A stretch of DNA of 56,612 nucleotides from assembly GCA_017454005.1 (NCBI GenBank), contig JAFTDU010000022.1, positions 1-56,612 on the forward strand, read 5' to 3'. Both the position numbers and the translations under genes were made by a program. This DNA is from Desulfovibrionaceae bacterium (GTDB lineage: Bacteria; Desulfobacterota; Desulfovibrionia; Desulfovibrionales; Desulfovibrionaceae). Positions 26,612 to 34,689 of this stretch are shown here, one piece after another. Within the stretch, counting starts at the first letter, position 1; every line of letters begins with the position of its first letter. The notes under the pieces were generated by a model. The model was given only the letters and a program-made list of their open reading frames with translations. It was not told the origin of the DNA and did not search any database.

Positions 26612-27067
26612 ATGCTTGAAGCTGTAGCAACGTCTACATATAAGGATCTGTTTCAGATCGTTGGCAAGCTTGACGAATGGATGGAGCAGGCAGGAACAGG
26701 GGCTCTTCCAAGTCAGCCGCCACCGAAGGATTTAGTTGACCAATTTCAAGTGCTCATGGAGCGAACCCAAAATGTAGGTGCAATCGATGCGCCTGAAACT
26801 AAGGTTCGAGCCATGAGTCAAGCGGAAATCATCAATCTCGATAAGGGCATGGCCGCTGTTGATAGTGTTAAGCCTAAGTCTGAAGCATTAGAGCTTATGC
26901 AAAATCTAGGTGAGATTTTGCAAAAAGAGGCTAATCAACTTTCACCGGCTGATCTCTTGCAAGTGCAACGATTGGCCGGGCTCATCAAGGTGCAAGCTGA
27001 GACGGGCAAGAAAGTCTCTGAAGGTGTCAGCGATACCTTGGAACAGTTGCTAGAACAACAAGGTTAA
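26612..27067 (+). CDS. sctI: T3SS inner rod protein SctI (YscI-like)
   Basis: 151 residues, last gene of the rightward operon. The C-terminal 45 residues (LSPADLLQVQRLAGLIKVQ, then a helix ending LEQLLEQQG) match the YscI/PrgJ C-terminus, where an SP-x-LL-x-LQ motif precedes the rod helix. It polymerises at the base of the needle. The N-terminal half is unassigned. In Yersinia yscI sits next to yscJ, so this position is displaced. AAAGGAT precedes the start. Confidence 0.72.
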   Translation: MLEAVATSTYKDLFQIVGKLDEWMEQAGTGALPSQPPPKDLVDQFQVLMERTQNVGAIDAPETKVRAMSQAEIINLDKGMAAVDSVKPKSEALELMQNLGEILQKEANQLSPADLLQVQRLAGLIKVQAETGKKVSEGVSDTLEQLLEQQG

Positions 27068-27155
27068 AAATTTCGTTTCAGAAGCATAATCCCAATGCTT
27101 TTGGAACTGATAGCGGCCTGCAGTGGTTGCAGGTCGTTTGGTGTCACAGCGAGAG

Positions 27156-27191
27156 GTAAGCGTATGGTAAAACATACGCTTACTTTTTTTT
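27156..27191 (+). terminator. intrinsic terminator of the translocator operon
   Basis: GTAAGCGTATG (27156-27166) and CATACGCTTAC (27173-27183) form a perfect 11-bp stem with a 6-nt loop, followed by eight T (27184-27191). It ends the rightward run that finishes with sctI. Confidence 0.9.
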
Positions 27192-27347
27192 GCACTATAG
27201 CAGAGATAGCTTTTTGAGGTGCAAAGTACATCAGGCAAAAGCAACATTGCACAAAAGTAGATTAGGCTTGATAATTTATATTACGTTTTATTTTTTGTTG
27301 TTATTAATCAAATCTCAATGTTCTTTTAATTAATCTTAATTTGTTCA

Positions 27348-28424
27348 CTAATCAGGAATAACTAATCTCCCATGATCAAGAAGGACTATTGCACATAATT
27401 TATGCCATGCGCATTCAGCCGCTTCACCATCTTCCATATCTTTGGTTGCAGAAAAAAATGACCACATTGTTTTGGGCTCACTTATTAAGATTTGCAATAA
27501 CTCTTTATCATGAGCTTTCAATTGTATTTGCTTTAGGCGTAAAAAAGCATAGATTTTTAACAATATGGTAATTCTTGATTGAGCTTCATTAACAGCATCT
27601 GTATAAACTGCTAGCATAAAATCTAAAAAATGAGACAAACCATTTTTTTCTGTGATGCTCTCTAGCGCCATATAATAGGCAGATTGATTACGTTTAAGTA
27701 TATCAGATATACTATACGGTCGTAAAATTTGTTTAGTTCTCACTGCTAAATATTTATCAGCTAACAGTCGAGCCACACGTCCATTGCCATCACGAAATGG
27801 GTGAATCGTCACAAAAAATACATGGGCTAAAATACTTCCAAAAGATCTTGGTAATCTTGTTAAAGATTGATTCCAAAAATCTACAAATTTTTGCATTAAG
27901 TTTAAAACGAGATGTGCAGGTGGAGCATCATAAACAGAATAACAATTTCCATATACATCTTGTGCATAAACACTTTCAGGATGCTTGCGAATCACACCCC
28001 AATCATTTTGCGCATCTGTTTTCATCTTTTGATGTATTTGTAAAATATGCTCAAGAGTTAAATTACTCTGCTCAGTTAAAGCGAAATAAGTTGCTTCTGT
28101 GGCATGTTTTTCTTGGATGTTTGCCTTTATTTTAAGCTTGTGAGTCACATTAAATAATTGAGATAAAGACTCACGAAGAGCACGTTTACTTAAATCAATG
28201 CCTTCTATATTCCAATTGGCTAAGATTTCATGTGCCAAAATATCTATTTGTTCTTGTTTAGAGAGAGCATGCGTTATACGCAATAAATTATTTTCGGCAC
28301 TATCAATTGCTTGAGCTATCTTTAAAAAATTACAATTAATAAAAGCAAATGCACACCAATCTTGAGCCTCCCACATCCAACTTCTGTCTTGTGCCTGCGC
28401 ATGCATATCTAAAGCACCAATCAT
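27348..28424 (-). CDS. Fic-domain protein, probable AMP (NMP) transferase; candidate effector
   Basis: 358 residues. The complete Fic motif HPFRDGNGRVAR is at 208-219, so catalytic His208 is present. The N-terminus resembles the DUF4172 Fic_N region (MWEAQDW, then an IEG-type helix). The inhibitory helix reads NWNIEGID (Glu74-Gly75) with Asn in place of the usual Ser/Thr four residues before Glu. Such enzymes transfer AMP to target hydroxyls; some are T3SS effectors, others self-inhibited housekeeping proteins. The gene is more AT-rich than its neighbours and lies alone between two terminators inside the T3SS region. ATGs at 28406 or 28376 are alternative starts. Confidence 0.85.
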   Translation of the reverse strand: MIGALDMHAQAQDRSWMWEAQDWCAFAFINCNFLKIAQAIDSAENNLLRITHALSKQEQIDILAHEILANWNIEGIDLSKRALRESLSQLFNVTHKLKIKANIQEKHATEATYFALTEQSNLTLEHILQIHQKMKTDAQNDWGVIRKHPESVYAQDVYGNCYSVYDAPPAHLVLNLMQKFVDFWNQSLTRLPRSFGSILAHVFFVTIHPFRDGNGRVARLLADKYLAVRTKQILRPYSISDILKRNQSAYYMALESITEKNGLSHFLDFMLAVYTDAVNEAQSRITILLKIYAFLRLKQIQLKAHDKELLQILISEPKTMWSFFSATKDMEDGEAAECAWHKLCAIVLLDHGRLVIPD

Positions 28425-28433
28425 TATAGGTTA

Positions 28434-28468
28434 CAAAAAAAGCCTTGGAAGAGCCAAGACTTTTTTTG
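28434..28468 (-). terminator. intrinsic terminator after sctU
   Basis: On the minus strand AGTCTTGG pairs with CCAAGGCT around a short loop and is followed by seven T. It lies directly after the sctU stop codon. Its T-run is only about 10 nt before the fic ATG at 28424. Confidence 0.8.
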
Positions 28469-28473
28469 TAACA

Positions 28474-29514
28474 TTATTGCAGGCTTAAGGCCCAGCGCAA
28501 CACCTCTGCCACAGGCGCAATGAGGTCTTTGGGGATGTAGTTACCCTCAGTCCCTTCATCATAGAGACTGTGCGCTAAAGGCACATTGCGCATGATGGGA
28601 ATCTTTTCTTCCTTAGCAATGGCAATCATGCGTTTTGCTAGTTCCCCTTCGCCTTTGGCTAAGATCACAGGCAAGGGCGTGGTTTCTTTGTCATAATCAA
28701 GAGCTACAGCAATATGGGTGGGATTCACAATTAACACCTTGGCTTTGCGAACCTTGTTCGCTGAATTTTGTCTCAAGAGTTCTTGATGCAATTGTTTACG
28801 TTTGCCTTTGATTAAGGGGTCGCCTTCACTTTCTTTAAATTCGCGTTTAATTTCATCTTTCGTCATCATATTCTGCTTGGTGAACTGCCATTTTTGGAAA
28901 AAGTAGTCGAGGGCAGCTAAGACACAGAAAATGGAGGCTGAAGTCAAAATGAGATCCAAAGAGGCTTGGCCTAGGACTGACCAAAGGGCGCCAAGATTGC
29001 TTTGCGGGATTCTAAATAGATTATGTAAATAGTCTTTAAAGATGATATATACAGCAACTGTAAGTACCGTAACTTTCAGAATATTTTTACACAGTTCAAA
29101 AGCATTTTTGACGCAGAAAACCTTTTTGAACCACTGGCCAGGGTTGATATTAGAAAGTTTTGGTGAGGCTGCTTCAAAAGAAAATAACACGCCAACTTGC
29201 GCAAGGAGTGAGATTAAGACAACTCCAAGGATAACAGCCACAAAGGGTAAAATAATTTTGAGACTGCCCATCCACACAATGGCAGCAACCTCTTCTAGAG
29301 CTTGAGAAAATGGCTGCATAAAGCAGCGATCAATGGTTGCCTGCGTAACATCAAGGAGCGTTTGTCTAATATCGGCACCCAAGGCTAGCAAATAGAGGGC
29401 CACAACGATCATGGAGAGGGCTGGCGGCACATCCTGACTTTTGGCAACCTGCCCTTTTTGTCTTGCATCACGTAAGCGTTTCGCTGTAGGTTGTTCGGTT
29501 TTTTCATCAGCCAT
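28474..29514 (-). CDS. sctU: T3SS substrate-specificity switch protein SctU (YscU/FlhB family)
   Basis: 346 residues. It begins ADEKTEQPTAKRLRDARQKGQVAKS, the standard N-terminus. Four membrane segments lie between about 30 and 205, and the autocleavage motif NPTH is at 264-267 in VNPTHIAVALDY. After self-cleavage the cytoplasmic domain, with SctP, switches export from early to translocator substrates. It is separated from the main cluster by the translocator operon and fic. It could be co-transcribed with the neuB run upstream (54 bp from the Sel1-repeat gene). Confidence 0.96.
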   Translation of the reverse strand: MADEKTEQPTAKRLRDARQKGQVAKSQDVPPALSMIVVALYLLALGADIRQTLLDVTQATIDRCFMQPFSQALEEVAAIVWMGSLKIILPFVAVILGVVLISLLAQVGVLFSFEAASPKLSNINPGQWFKKVFCVKNAFELCKNILKVTVLTVAVYIIFKDYLHNLFRIPQSNLGALWSVLGQASLDLILTSASIFCVLAALDYFFQKWQFTKQNMMTKDEIKREFKESEGDPLIKGKRKQLHQELLRQNSANKVRKAKVLIVNPTHIAVALDYDKETTPLPVILAKGEGELAKRMIAIAKEEKIPIMRNVPLAHSLYDEGTEGNYIPKDLIAPVAEVLRWALSLQ

Positions 29515-29568
29515 GTGAGCTGCGACCCTAAAGTTTGAAGGTTCGGCAAGATAGTTGCATAGAGAATA

Positions 29569-30618
29569 TTAACGTTTTCTTGGCTGGGCATCACGCCTGC
29601 TGCGCTCGAGCGACCTGAGCTCTTTTTTGGCATCACTATCGCCATTTTGCGCAGCCAAGCGGTACCAGCGTACGGCTTCTTGGTGATTGGCTGCAACCCC
29701 TGTGCCTTGATCATACATGACCCCTAAGCTGTATTGGGCCGCAGGTTCATTTTGTACAGCAGCCTTTTGATACCATTCAACAGCCCGTTCATAGTCTTGG
29801 GGAATGCCGCGCCCCTGTTCATACATGACGCCTAAATTATATTGGGCCACAGCATAGCCTTGCTCGGCAGCGCGTGTGTACCAATAGAGGGCTTTTTCTG
29901 GTTGTTGTGCAAAGCCTCTACCTTCTGCATAGAGAAACGCTAAATTATTTTGCGCCTTGTAATGTTCCTGTTCGGCCGCTTTTTCAAGCCAGTGGGCTGC
30001 TTGAGTATCACTTTGCAGCTCGCCTTTGGAATTTAAGTAGATCCAGCCAAGGGAATATTGGGCATCGGCGAGCCCCTGGTTAGCTGCTTTGGTGTAAAAG
30101 TCAACGGCTAATTGTTCATTTTTGGGCACACCTTTGCCGTGGGCATACATAAAGCCTAAATTGTATTGGGCCACAGCAATGCCCTCATCAGCTGCCTTTT
30201 TGAACCAGGTGGCCGCCTGACTTAAGCTGCGTTTGGTGCCCTGACCTTGCGCCAAAGCTTTGCCAAAGGCCACTTGCGCCCGCACATCCCCTTTTAAGGC
30301 GGCCTTGCGGAAGAACTCGGCAGCTGTGTAGAGGTTTTTTTTCACCCCAAGCCCCTGTTGATACAGGTAGCCTAACACATACATGGCCTCAGGGTGTTCT
30401 TTTTGGCTTAAGGGTTTTAAGAGCTTAATGGCGGCCTGGTAGTCTTTGGCATCAATAAGTTCTTGGGCCTTTTGGAGATCTTGCCCAATAAGGGCTTCTT
30501 GGTCTTTTTGGGGAACTTCTTCTGTTGTTTCTTGGGGTGTTTTCGCAGCAAGGCTTGGGGCAATAGACCCCACACATAACATTAGGGCCAAGAGCCCCAA
30601 AAAAATGCATTTGTTCAT
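29569..30618 (-). CDS. exported Sel1-repeat protein
   Basis: 349 residues from the ATG at 30618, whose ATGA overlaps the stop of the upstream gene. A signal peptide (about residues 1-24, ending APSLAA) precedes at least seven Sel1-like repeats of 36 residues (for example AQYNLGFMYAHGKGV, AQYNLGVMYEQGRGI). Such proteins form solenoids that bind other proteins and are found in secretion, envelope and host-interaction roles. The partner is unknown. It sits between the nonulosonate-type sugar genes and sctU. Confidence 0.85.
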   Translation of the reverse strand: MNKCIFLGLLALMLCVGSIAPSLAAKTPQETTEEVPQKDQEALIGQDLQKAQELIDAKDYQAAIKLLKPLSQKEHPEAMYVLGYLYQQGLGVKKNLYTAAEFFRKAALKGDVRAQVAFGKALAQGQGTKRSLSQAATWFKKAADEGIAVAQYNLGFMYAHGKGVPKNEQLAVDFYTKAANQGLADAQYSLGWIYLNSKGELQSDTQAAHWLEKAAEQEHYKAQNNLAFLYAEGRGFAQQPEKALYWYTRAAEQGYAVAQYNLGVMYEQGRGIPQDYERAVEWYQKAAVQNEPAAQYSLGVMYDQGTGVAANHQEAVRWYRLAAQNGDSDAKKELRSLERSRRDAQPRKR

Positions 30619-32303
30619 AATTTTTTTAAAAGACGCAACCAAAGTAGGTTAGTGTTGGGTGAAGTTTCGGCAAATTCGGCACAAAAGGCACGGCGTAACC
30701 GTTGAATGGGTTTTGTCTGCCACCATTTAGGTATATCTTTATAGATCTCTGCCACACGTTTAGCACAGGCTTCAGGCGTTGCAAACCAGATGCCGACAGC
30801 TTTGAATTCTTGAAGCCACTCATTGCAATAATCTGTAAGTGGCCAGTGATCTTTGTTCCAAAAAAGCAGGTGAGGAATATTGGCAACTAATGCTTGGAGC
30901 CAGGTTGTGCCATGGTGATCTAGGATCAGGAGTCTTGATTTGAGCATCTGGGGTTCTAGTGGTCCCTGGCATTTTTTAAGATCGGCCACGTTTTTTTGCA
31001 CATAGTCCCAGTCTTTAAGTGTACCTGGGAGGGTAAAATAGGGGCGGTAGAGGGTTTGTGCCACAAGGTCATTGGGTAGAGCCTTAAAAAATTTAAGTTT
31101 GGCAGAGCGGTAGTCTACAATTTGCCAGGGGGTGGGGTGGGAATCAAGCCTATAGCCAAAGAGTGGCATTTCCGTACCAATAAAGAGGATTGTTGGGTTA
31201 TTTGCGCCACACCAAGCATTGTGTAAGGGGGTTAGTTGCGGGTAGGGGATGGGCTTAAAATTGCCAGCAATACCTGCATATTCATGCCAGCCCCAAGTGA
31301 GAAACACATGTTGGCTATATTCCACAAGGGCTGTGCGACAGGGATAGCGGATTTGGCCGTAGTTGCCACCATGTTGCACAAAGCCAATTCTGTTGCCGGC
31401 CCCCCGCCATCTTGCTAACCTTTGCCGGTAGTTGCAATCTTCATAAGCGCTAATACTGGCCAGGCGTAATCGAGGATAGCTAACTTCTTTAAGCTTTTTT
31501 GGATGCTTGAGTGATTTAATTGATGCAGGCAGGCACTGCAAAATAAAAGGCAGGAGATCGCCTGGCAGCTTTAAGAGCTCGAGCTCTTTTGTTAAGGGCG
31601 CCGCATCCTGCAAAAGTTGACTTTTGTCATGGCCAAAACTTGGGTGCCTAAGAGCCCATGAGAAGCGCAGACTCTGCCAGAGACTGAAACCTTTGAGATG
31701 GGGCACATATAAGAAGCTTAAAAAATGTTTAACTAGCCTTTTGATACTAAAAGCTTCTGTTTTAGCAGGATAGCTTATCACAAGAGGCTTTACGGTTATA
31801 AGCTTCCAAGTTTTAGGAAGCAGCGCTTTACTTAAGAGGGTTGAAAAGAGTAAGTGATTAAAAGGTATCCCCAAAATACCTTGCAGCATGAGGGTTTCTT
31901 CTGTGGCAAAATTAAGCTTAGAATGGGCCACATCAACTATCTCGATATTTAAAGCATCTTTGCCCCACACATCCATCATGAGTTGAATGCGTGACCAACG
32001 CTCTATAATTTGCTCAGCGACCAAGGCTAGCCACGGTAAAAGGAGAAATTCCCAGTAGCTTGCAGGCAGATTAGATTCTGGGGCAATCTTGGCGACAATT
32101 TTGGGCAGATAATCCTGACAGAGAGCTTTGGTTTGGGCAATTGCCAATTCTAAATTCTTAGATTGAGCAAAGGGTTCTGGAGCTATTTTAAAATTGTGCG
32201 CCTCTTCTAGTAACTCTTCTGGCAAACACCAGGGGCCAGCTATGCGGATCAATTTTGGATCATATTCTTTGGCAATAGATCCTAAAATTAAGGTATCTGC
32301 CAT
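30615..32303 (-). CDS. putative surface-sugar transferase, LIC12162 family
   Basis: 562 residues from the ATG at 32303, which overlaps the neuB stop (TAATG). It resembles the LIC12162 family of putative transferases: GNRIGFVQHGGNYG in the middle and LLILDHHGTTWLQALVANIP near the end, a nucleotide-sugar-transferase-like fold. Members are found with nonulosonic acid genes. Coupling to a neuB-family gene suggests transfer of a sialic-acid-like sugar onto a surface structure, possibly flagellin. The substrate is inferred, not seen. Confidence 0.7.
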   Translation of the reverse strand: MADTLILGSIAKEYDPKLIRIAGPWCLPEELLEEAHNFKIAPEPFAQSKNLELAIAQTKALCQDYLPKIVAKIAPESNLPASYWEFLLLPWLALVAEQIIERWSRIQLMMDVWGKDALNIEIVDVAHSKLNFATEETLMLQGILGIPFNHLLFSTLLSKALLPKTWKLITVKPLVISYPAKTEAFSIKRLVKHFLSFLYVPHLKGFSLWQSLRFSWALRHPSFGHDKSQLLQDAAPLTKELELLKLPGDLLPFILQCLPASIKSLKHPKKLKEVSYPRLRLASISAYEDCNYRQRLARWRGAGNRIGFVQHGGNYGQIRYPCRTALVEYSQHVFLTWGWHEYAGIAGNFKPIPYPQLTPLHNAWCGANNPTILFIGTEMPLFGYRLDSHPTPWQIVDYRSAKLKFFKALPNDLVAQTLYRPYFTLPGTLKDWDYVQKNVADLKKCQGPLEPQMLKSRLLILDHHGTTWLQALVANIPHLLFWNKDHWPLTDYCNEWLQEFKAVGIWFATPEACAKRVAEIYKDIPKWWQTKPIQRLRRAFCAEFAETSPNTNLLWLRLLKKL

Positions 32304-33352
32304 TAACTTAAGTCCGCCCAAGTTAGTACAGTGTCTTCAGGTAAAGTGTGTCTAGCCTTCTTGCCAAGTACTTCGTCATAACACCTTGGTGAAATGCCGT
32401 GGGCTGGGCGTTTAAAAGTAAGATCAGCTTCTTGTATAATTTGGCCAGCCTTGATTTCGCGTGTGGTCACAAGGGAGCGTCTTGCATGACATCTTGCTGG
32501 TTCTTCGGATGCGAGGGCCTCGATTTTAAACTCCCCAATGCAGCTAAAAATTTCTGTGAGAGATTGTTTAAACGCACGTAAATCTTGCGAGTCCATGGCA
32601 TGATAGTGATCATTGCCTGGCAGTGTTTTATCGTGGGTAAAGTGTTTTTCTAGAATCCTAGCACCTAACAGGGTCGCAATTTTTAAAATATGCATATCTC
32701 CAGGCAAGGTATGATCGGAATAGCCAATCACATGTCTTGGGAAGACTTGTTTTAGAGCTGGAATCATGCCAAGGCGTGCATTGTGATCTTCAGTTGGATA
32801 ATTTAAGACACAGTGTAATAAGGCAAGGGGGTTTCCTTTTTGCTCAATCCATTCGACAGCTTCGGAAATTTCATAGAGGTGTGCTGCGCCTGTGGAGAGG
32901 ATAATGGGTTTTTGAAAATCACAAATGAACTTAATAAAGGGTTTATTGGTTATATCAGAGGAGGATATTTTAAAAACATCCATTAAGTCATTGAGAAAGG
33001 TGGCTGATTCCACATCAAAGGGGGTGGATAAAAAGGTAATGCCAACTTGATCACAATAGGTTTTGAGACTTTCAAATTCTTTTTTCCAAAAACTATCGTG
33101 CTTTTTAAAGAGCGCATACTGGCTTAAGGTTGGCTCTTTTTTGGTGTCCCAATAGGCAGGCGAATCTTTAGAAGCCAAAGTTTCAGCCTTATAACTTTGA
33201 AACTTAATGGCATCAGCACCGCCCTGGGCCGCTAAATCAATCAAACGTTTGGCTGTATCTAGGTTGCCCTCATGGTTGACGCCAGCCTCAGCTATAATAT
33301 AGGGCATGAGAAATTGTGTTTGCGGGAGAGGTGTAAAAAGATCTGTCTGCAT
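32303..33352 (-). CDS. NeuB-family N-acetylneuraminate / legionaminate / pseudaminate synthase
   Basis: 349 residues. The TIM-barrel part has IIAEAGVNHEGNLDTAKRLI, AIKFQSYKAETL, FLSTPFD and IGYSDHTLPG; the C-terminal SAF (antifreeze-like) domain spans about 285-349 (ARRSLVTTREIKAGQII). It condenses phosphoenolpyruvate with a 6-carbon N-acetyl-sugar to give a nonulosonic acid. Which sugar cannot be told by eye. AAGGAG precedes the ATG. It is divergent from fliS, and flagellin in many bacteria is decorated with pseudaminic or legionaminic acid. Confidence 0.88.
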   Translation of the reverse strand: MQTDLFTPLPQTQFLMPYIIAEAGVNHEGNLDTAKRLIDLAAQGGADAIKFQSYKAETLASKDSPAYWDTKKEPTLSQYALFKKHDSFWKKEFESLKTYCDQVGITFLSTPFDVESATFLNDLMDVFKISSSDITNKPFIKFICDFQKPIILSTGAAHLYEISEAVEWIEQKGNPLALLHCVLNYPTEDHNARLGMIPALKQVFPRHVIGYSDHTLPGDMHILKIATLLGARILEKHFTHDKTLPGNDHYHAMDSQDLRAFKQSLTEIFSCIGEFKIEALASEEPARCHARRSLVTTREIKAGQIIQEADLTFKRPAHGISPRCYDEVLGKKARHTLPEDTVLTWADLS

Positions 33353-33595
33353 GCGGTCTCCTTCAAGAGGTCATTTTGGGGCTGCTTTTTTTAAGTCTAT
33401 CCCTTTATGTAAGCAATGCAAAGTTTGCTTTTGTAGATTTTTTCTATAAAATAGCGACAGCAAAAATTTTTCAGAGGCAGCTCTTAAGAGTTTTGGCAAA
33501 AGCACGATTAAATAAACGCAGTATGTGCAAAGTTTTTTTCAAGTCTTTAATATCGATCCTACAGTTTCAGGGAAGAAACAATAGGTAGGTCTACC

Positions 33596-33997
33596 ATGGC
33601 TAAGACAATCCGTACTTACTTTCACCCAAGACGACAGGATGTCAGTCAAGGGCAGATGTTGGTCGAGCTGTATGACGGTGCCTTGCAGTATTTAAGGCAG
33701 GCCCGTGATCAAATGGTGGCGCAACGCTATTCAGCCCGCAATATGCTTTTAAATTGCGCCATTGACATCATCGAAGAATTGGCCAAATCTTTAGATACCC
33801 GTTCAGGCGGCGATCTTGCTGTGAAGTTAAACAATCTCTATCTCTTATGTTCTTCACGCTTGCTCCGCGCCAATCAGCGTATGTGTCTTGATGATTTAGA
33901 TGCAGTAGTAGCTATTTTAAAGCGATTGCGTGCCGCTTATGCGCTTTTTCCGGGGCTAGAGCAGAAGTCACAAGGCTCACGTGTTGCTAGCGAGTAA
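33596..33997 (+). CDS. fliS: flagellin export chaperone FliS
   Basis: 133 residues, all helical. It has the FliS pattern MLVELYDGALQYLRQARDQM followed by ARNMLLNCAIDIIEELAKSLD and a YLLCSSRLLRAN helix. FliS binds the flagellin C-terminus and prevents early polymerisation. It is monocistronic here, with no fliD or fliC adjacent. Confidence 0.9.
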   Translation: MAKTIRTYFHPRRQDVSQGQMLVELYDGALQYLRQARDQMVAQRYSARNMLLNCAIDIIEELAKSLDTRSGGDLAVKLNNLYLLCSSRLLRANQRMCLDDLDAVVAILKRLRAAYALFPGLEQKSQGSRVASE

Positions 33998-34320
33998 AAT
34001 AAAGTATTGCGCTTAAAGCCAAAACTTGCTGCAGAATTTTTTCCTGTTAGGCAGATAGCACAAGAGTTGTTTGCTTTGAACGATATATCAAGAGATAATA
34101 GCATTTTTTTAGCAAGACGTGATTTTAGTTATTTAATTTTTTTAGATTATTTTATGTATCTAACGTCGTTAAATTCTTAAGCAAACTCCTTTGGGCCAGG
34201 GCAAAATTTTCTACATTGACAAACGATGGGAAAAATGTTTCTTAGACAGAGGTTGCAACACACCGATAATACGTTTTGTCGCTTTAGTGCTGCAGGATAG
34301 TTTTTTTGAGAGGTTAGTTC
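33998..34320. other. gap upstream of the RRM gene
   Basis: About 320 AT-rich bases with no gene. The last part should be the 5-prime leader of the RNA-binding protein gene, ending in GAGAGG 8 nt before its ATG. No clear terminator for fliS was recognised. Confidence 0.4.
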
Positions 34321-34587
34321 ATGTCCAAGTCCATTTATGTGGGGAATCTTCCCTGGTCGGCTACTGAGGATGAAGTGCGCGAGTTGTTCGCAGAGTACGG
34401 GGAAGTGCTTTCTGTTAAATTAATCAACGACAGAGAGACCGGTCGCGCTCGCGGTTTTGGTTTTGTCCAAATGGAAGATGCGGGTGCTGATGAAGCTATT
34501 AAGAATTTAAATGAAAAGGATTTCAACGGTCGTTCTTTACGTGTCAATGAAGCGAAACCGCGTGAGGCACGGCAAAATCACTTCTAA
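34321..34587 (+). CDS. RRM-type RNA-binding protein
   Basis: 88 residues, a single RNA recognition motif. RNP2 is IYVGNLPW (residues 5-12) and RNP1 is RGFGFVQM (44-51), with the aromatic residues needed to stack on RNA. Such small RRM proteins of bacteria are often cold-inducible and act as RNA chaperones. It is a single-gene unit ending at the bidirectional terminator at 34648-34689. Confidence 0.93.
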   Translation: MSKSIYVGNLPWSATEDEVRELFAEYGEVLSVKLINDRETGRARGFGFVQMEDAGADEAIKNLNEKDFNGRSLRVNEAKPREARQNHF

Positions 34588-34647
34588 GCCCCATATATAG
34601 CACGACAATTTCCTCAGTTTGCCCAAAGGCAGCTGTTTTATATATGC

Positions 34648-34689
34648 AAAAAAAAAAAGTTCTGGATGACTATCCAGAACTTTTTTTTT
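34648..34689. terminator. bidirectional intrinsic terminator between the RRM gene and dnaB
   Basis: AGTTCTGGAT and ATCCAGAACT form a stem around a few bases, flanked by A11 on the left and T9 on the right, so it works for both converging units. Confidence 0.92.
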
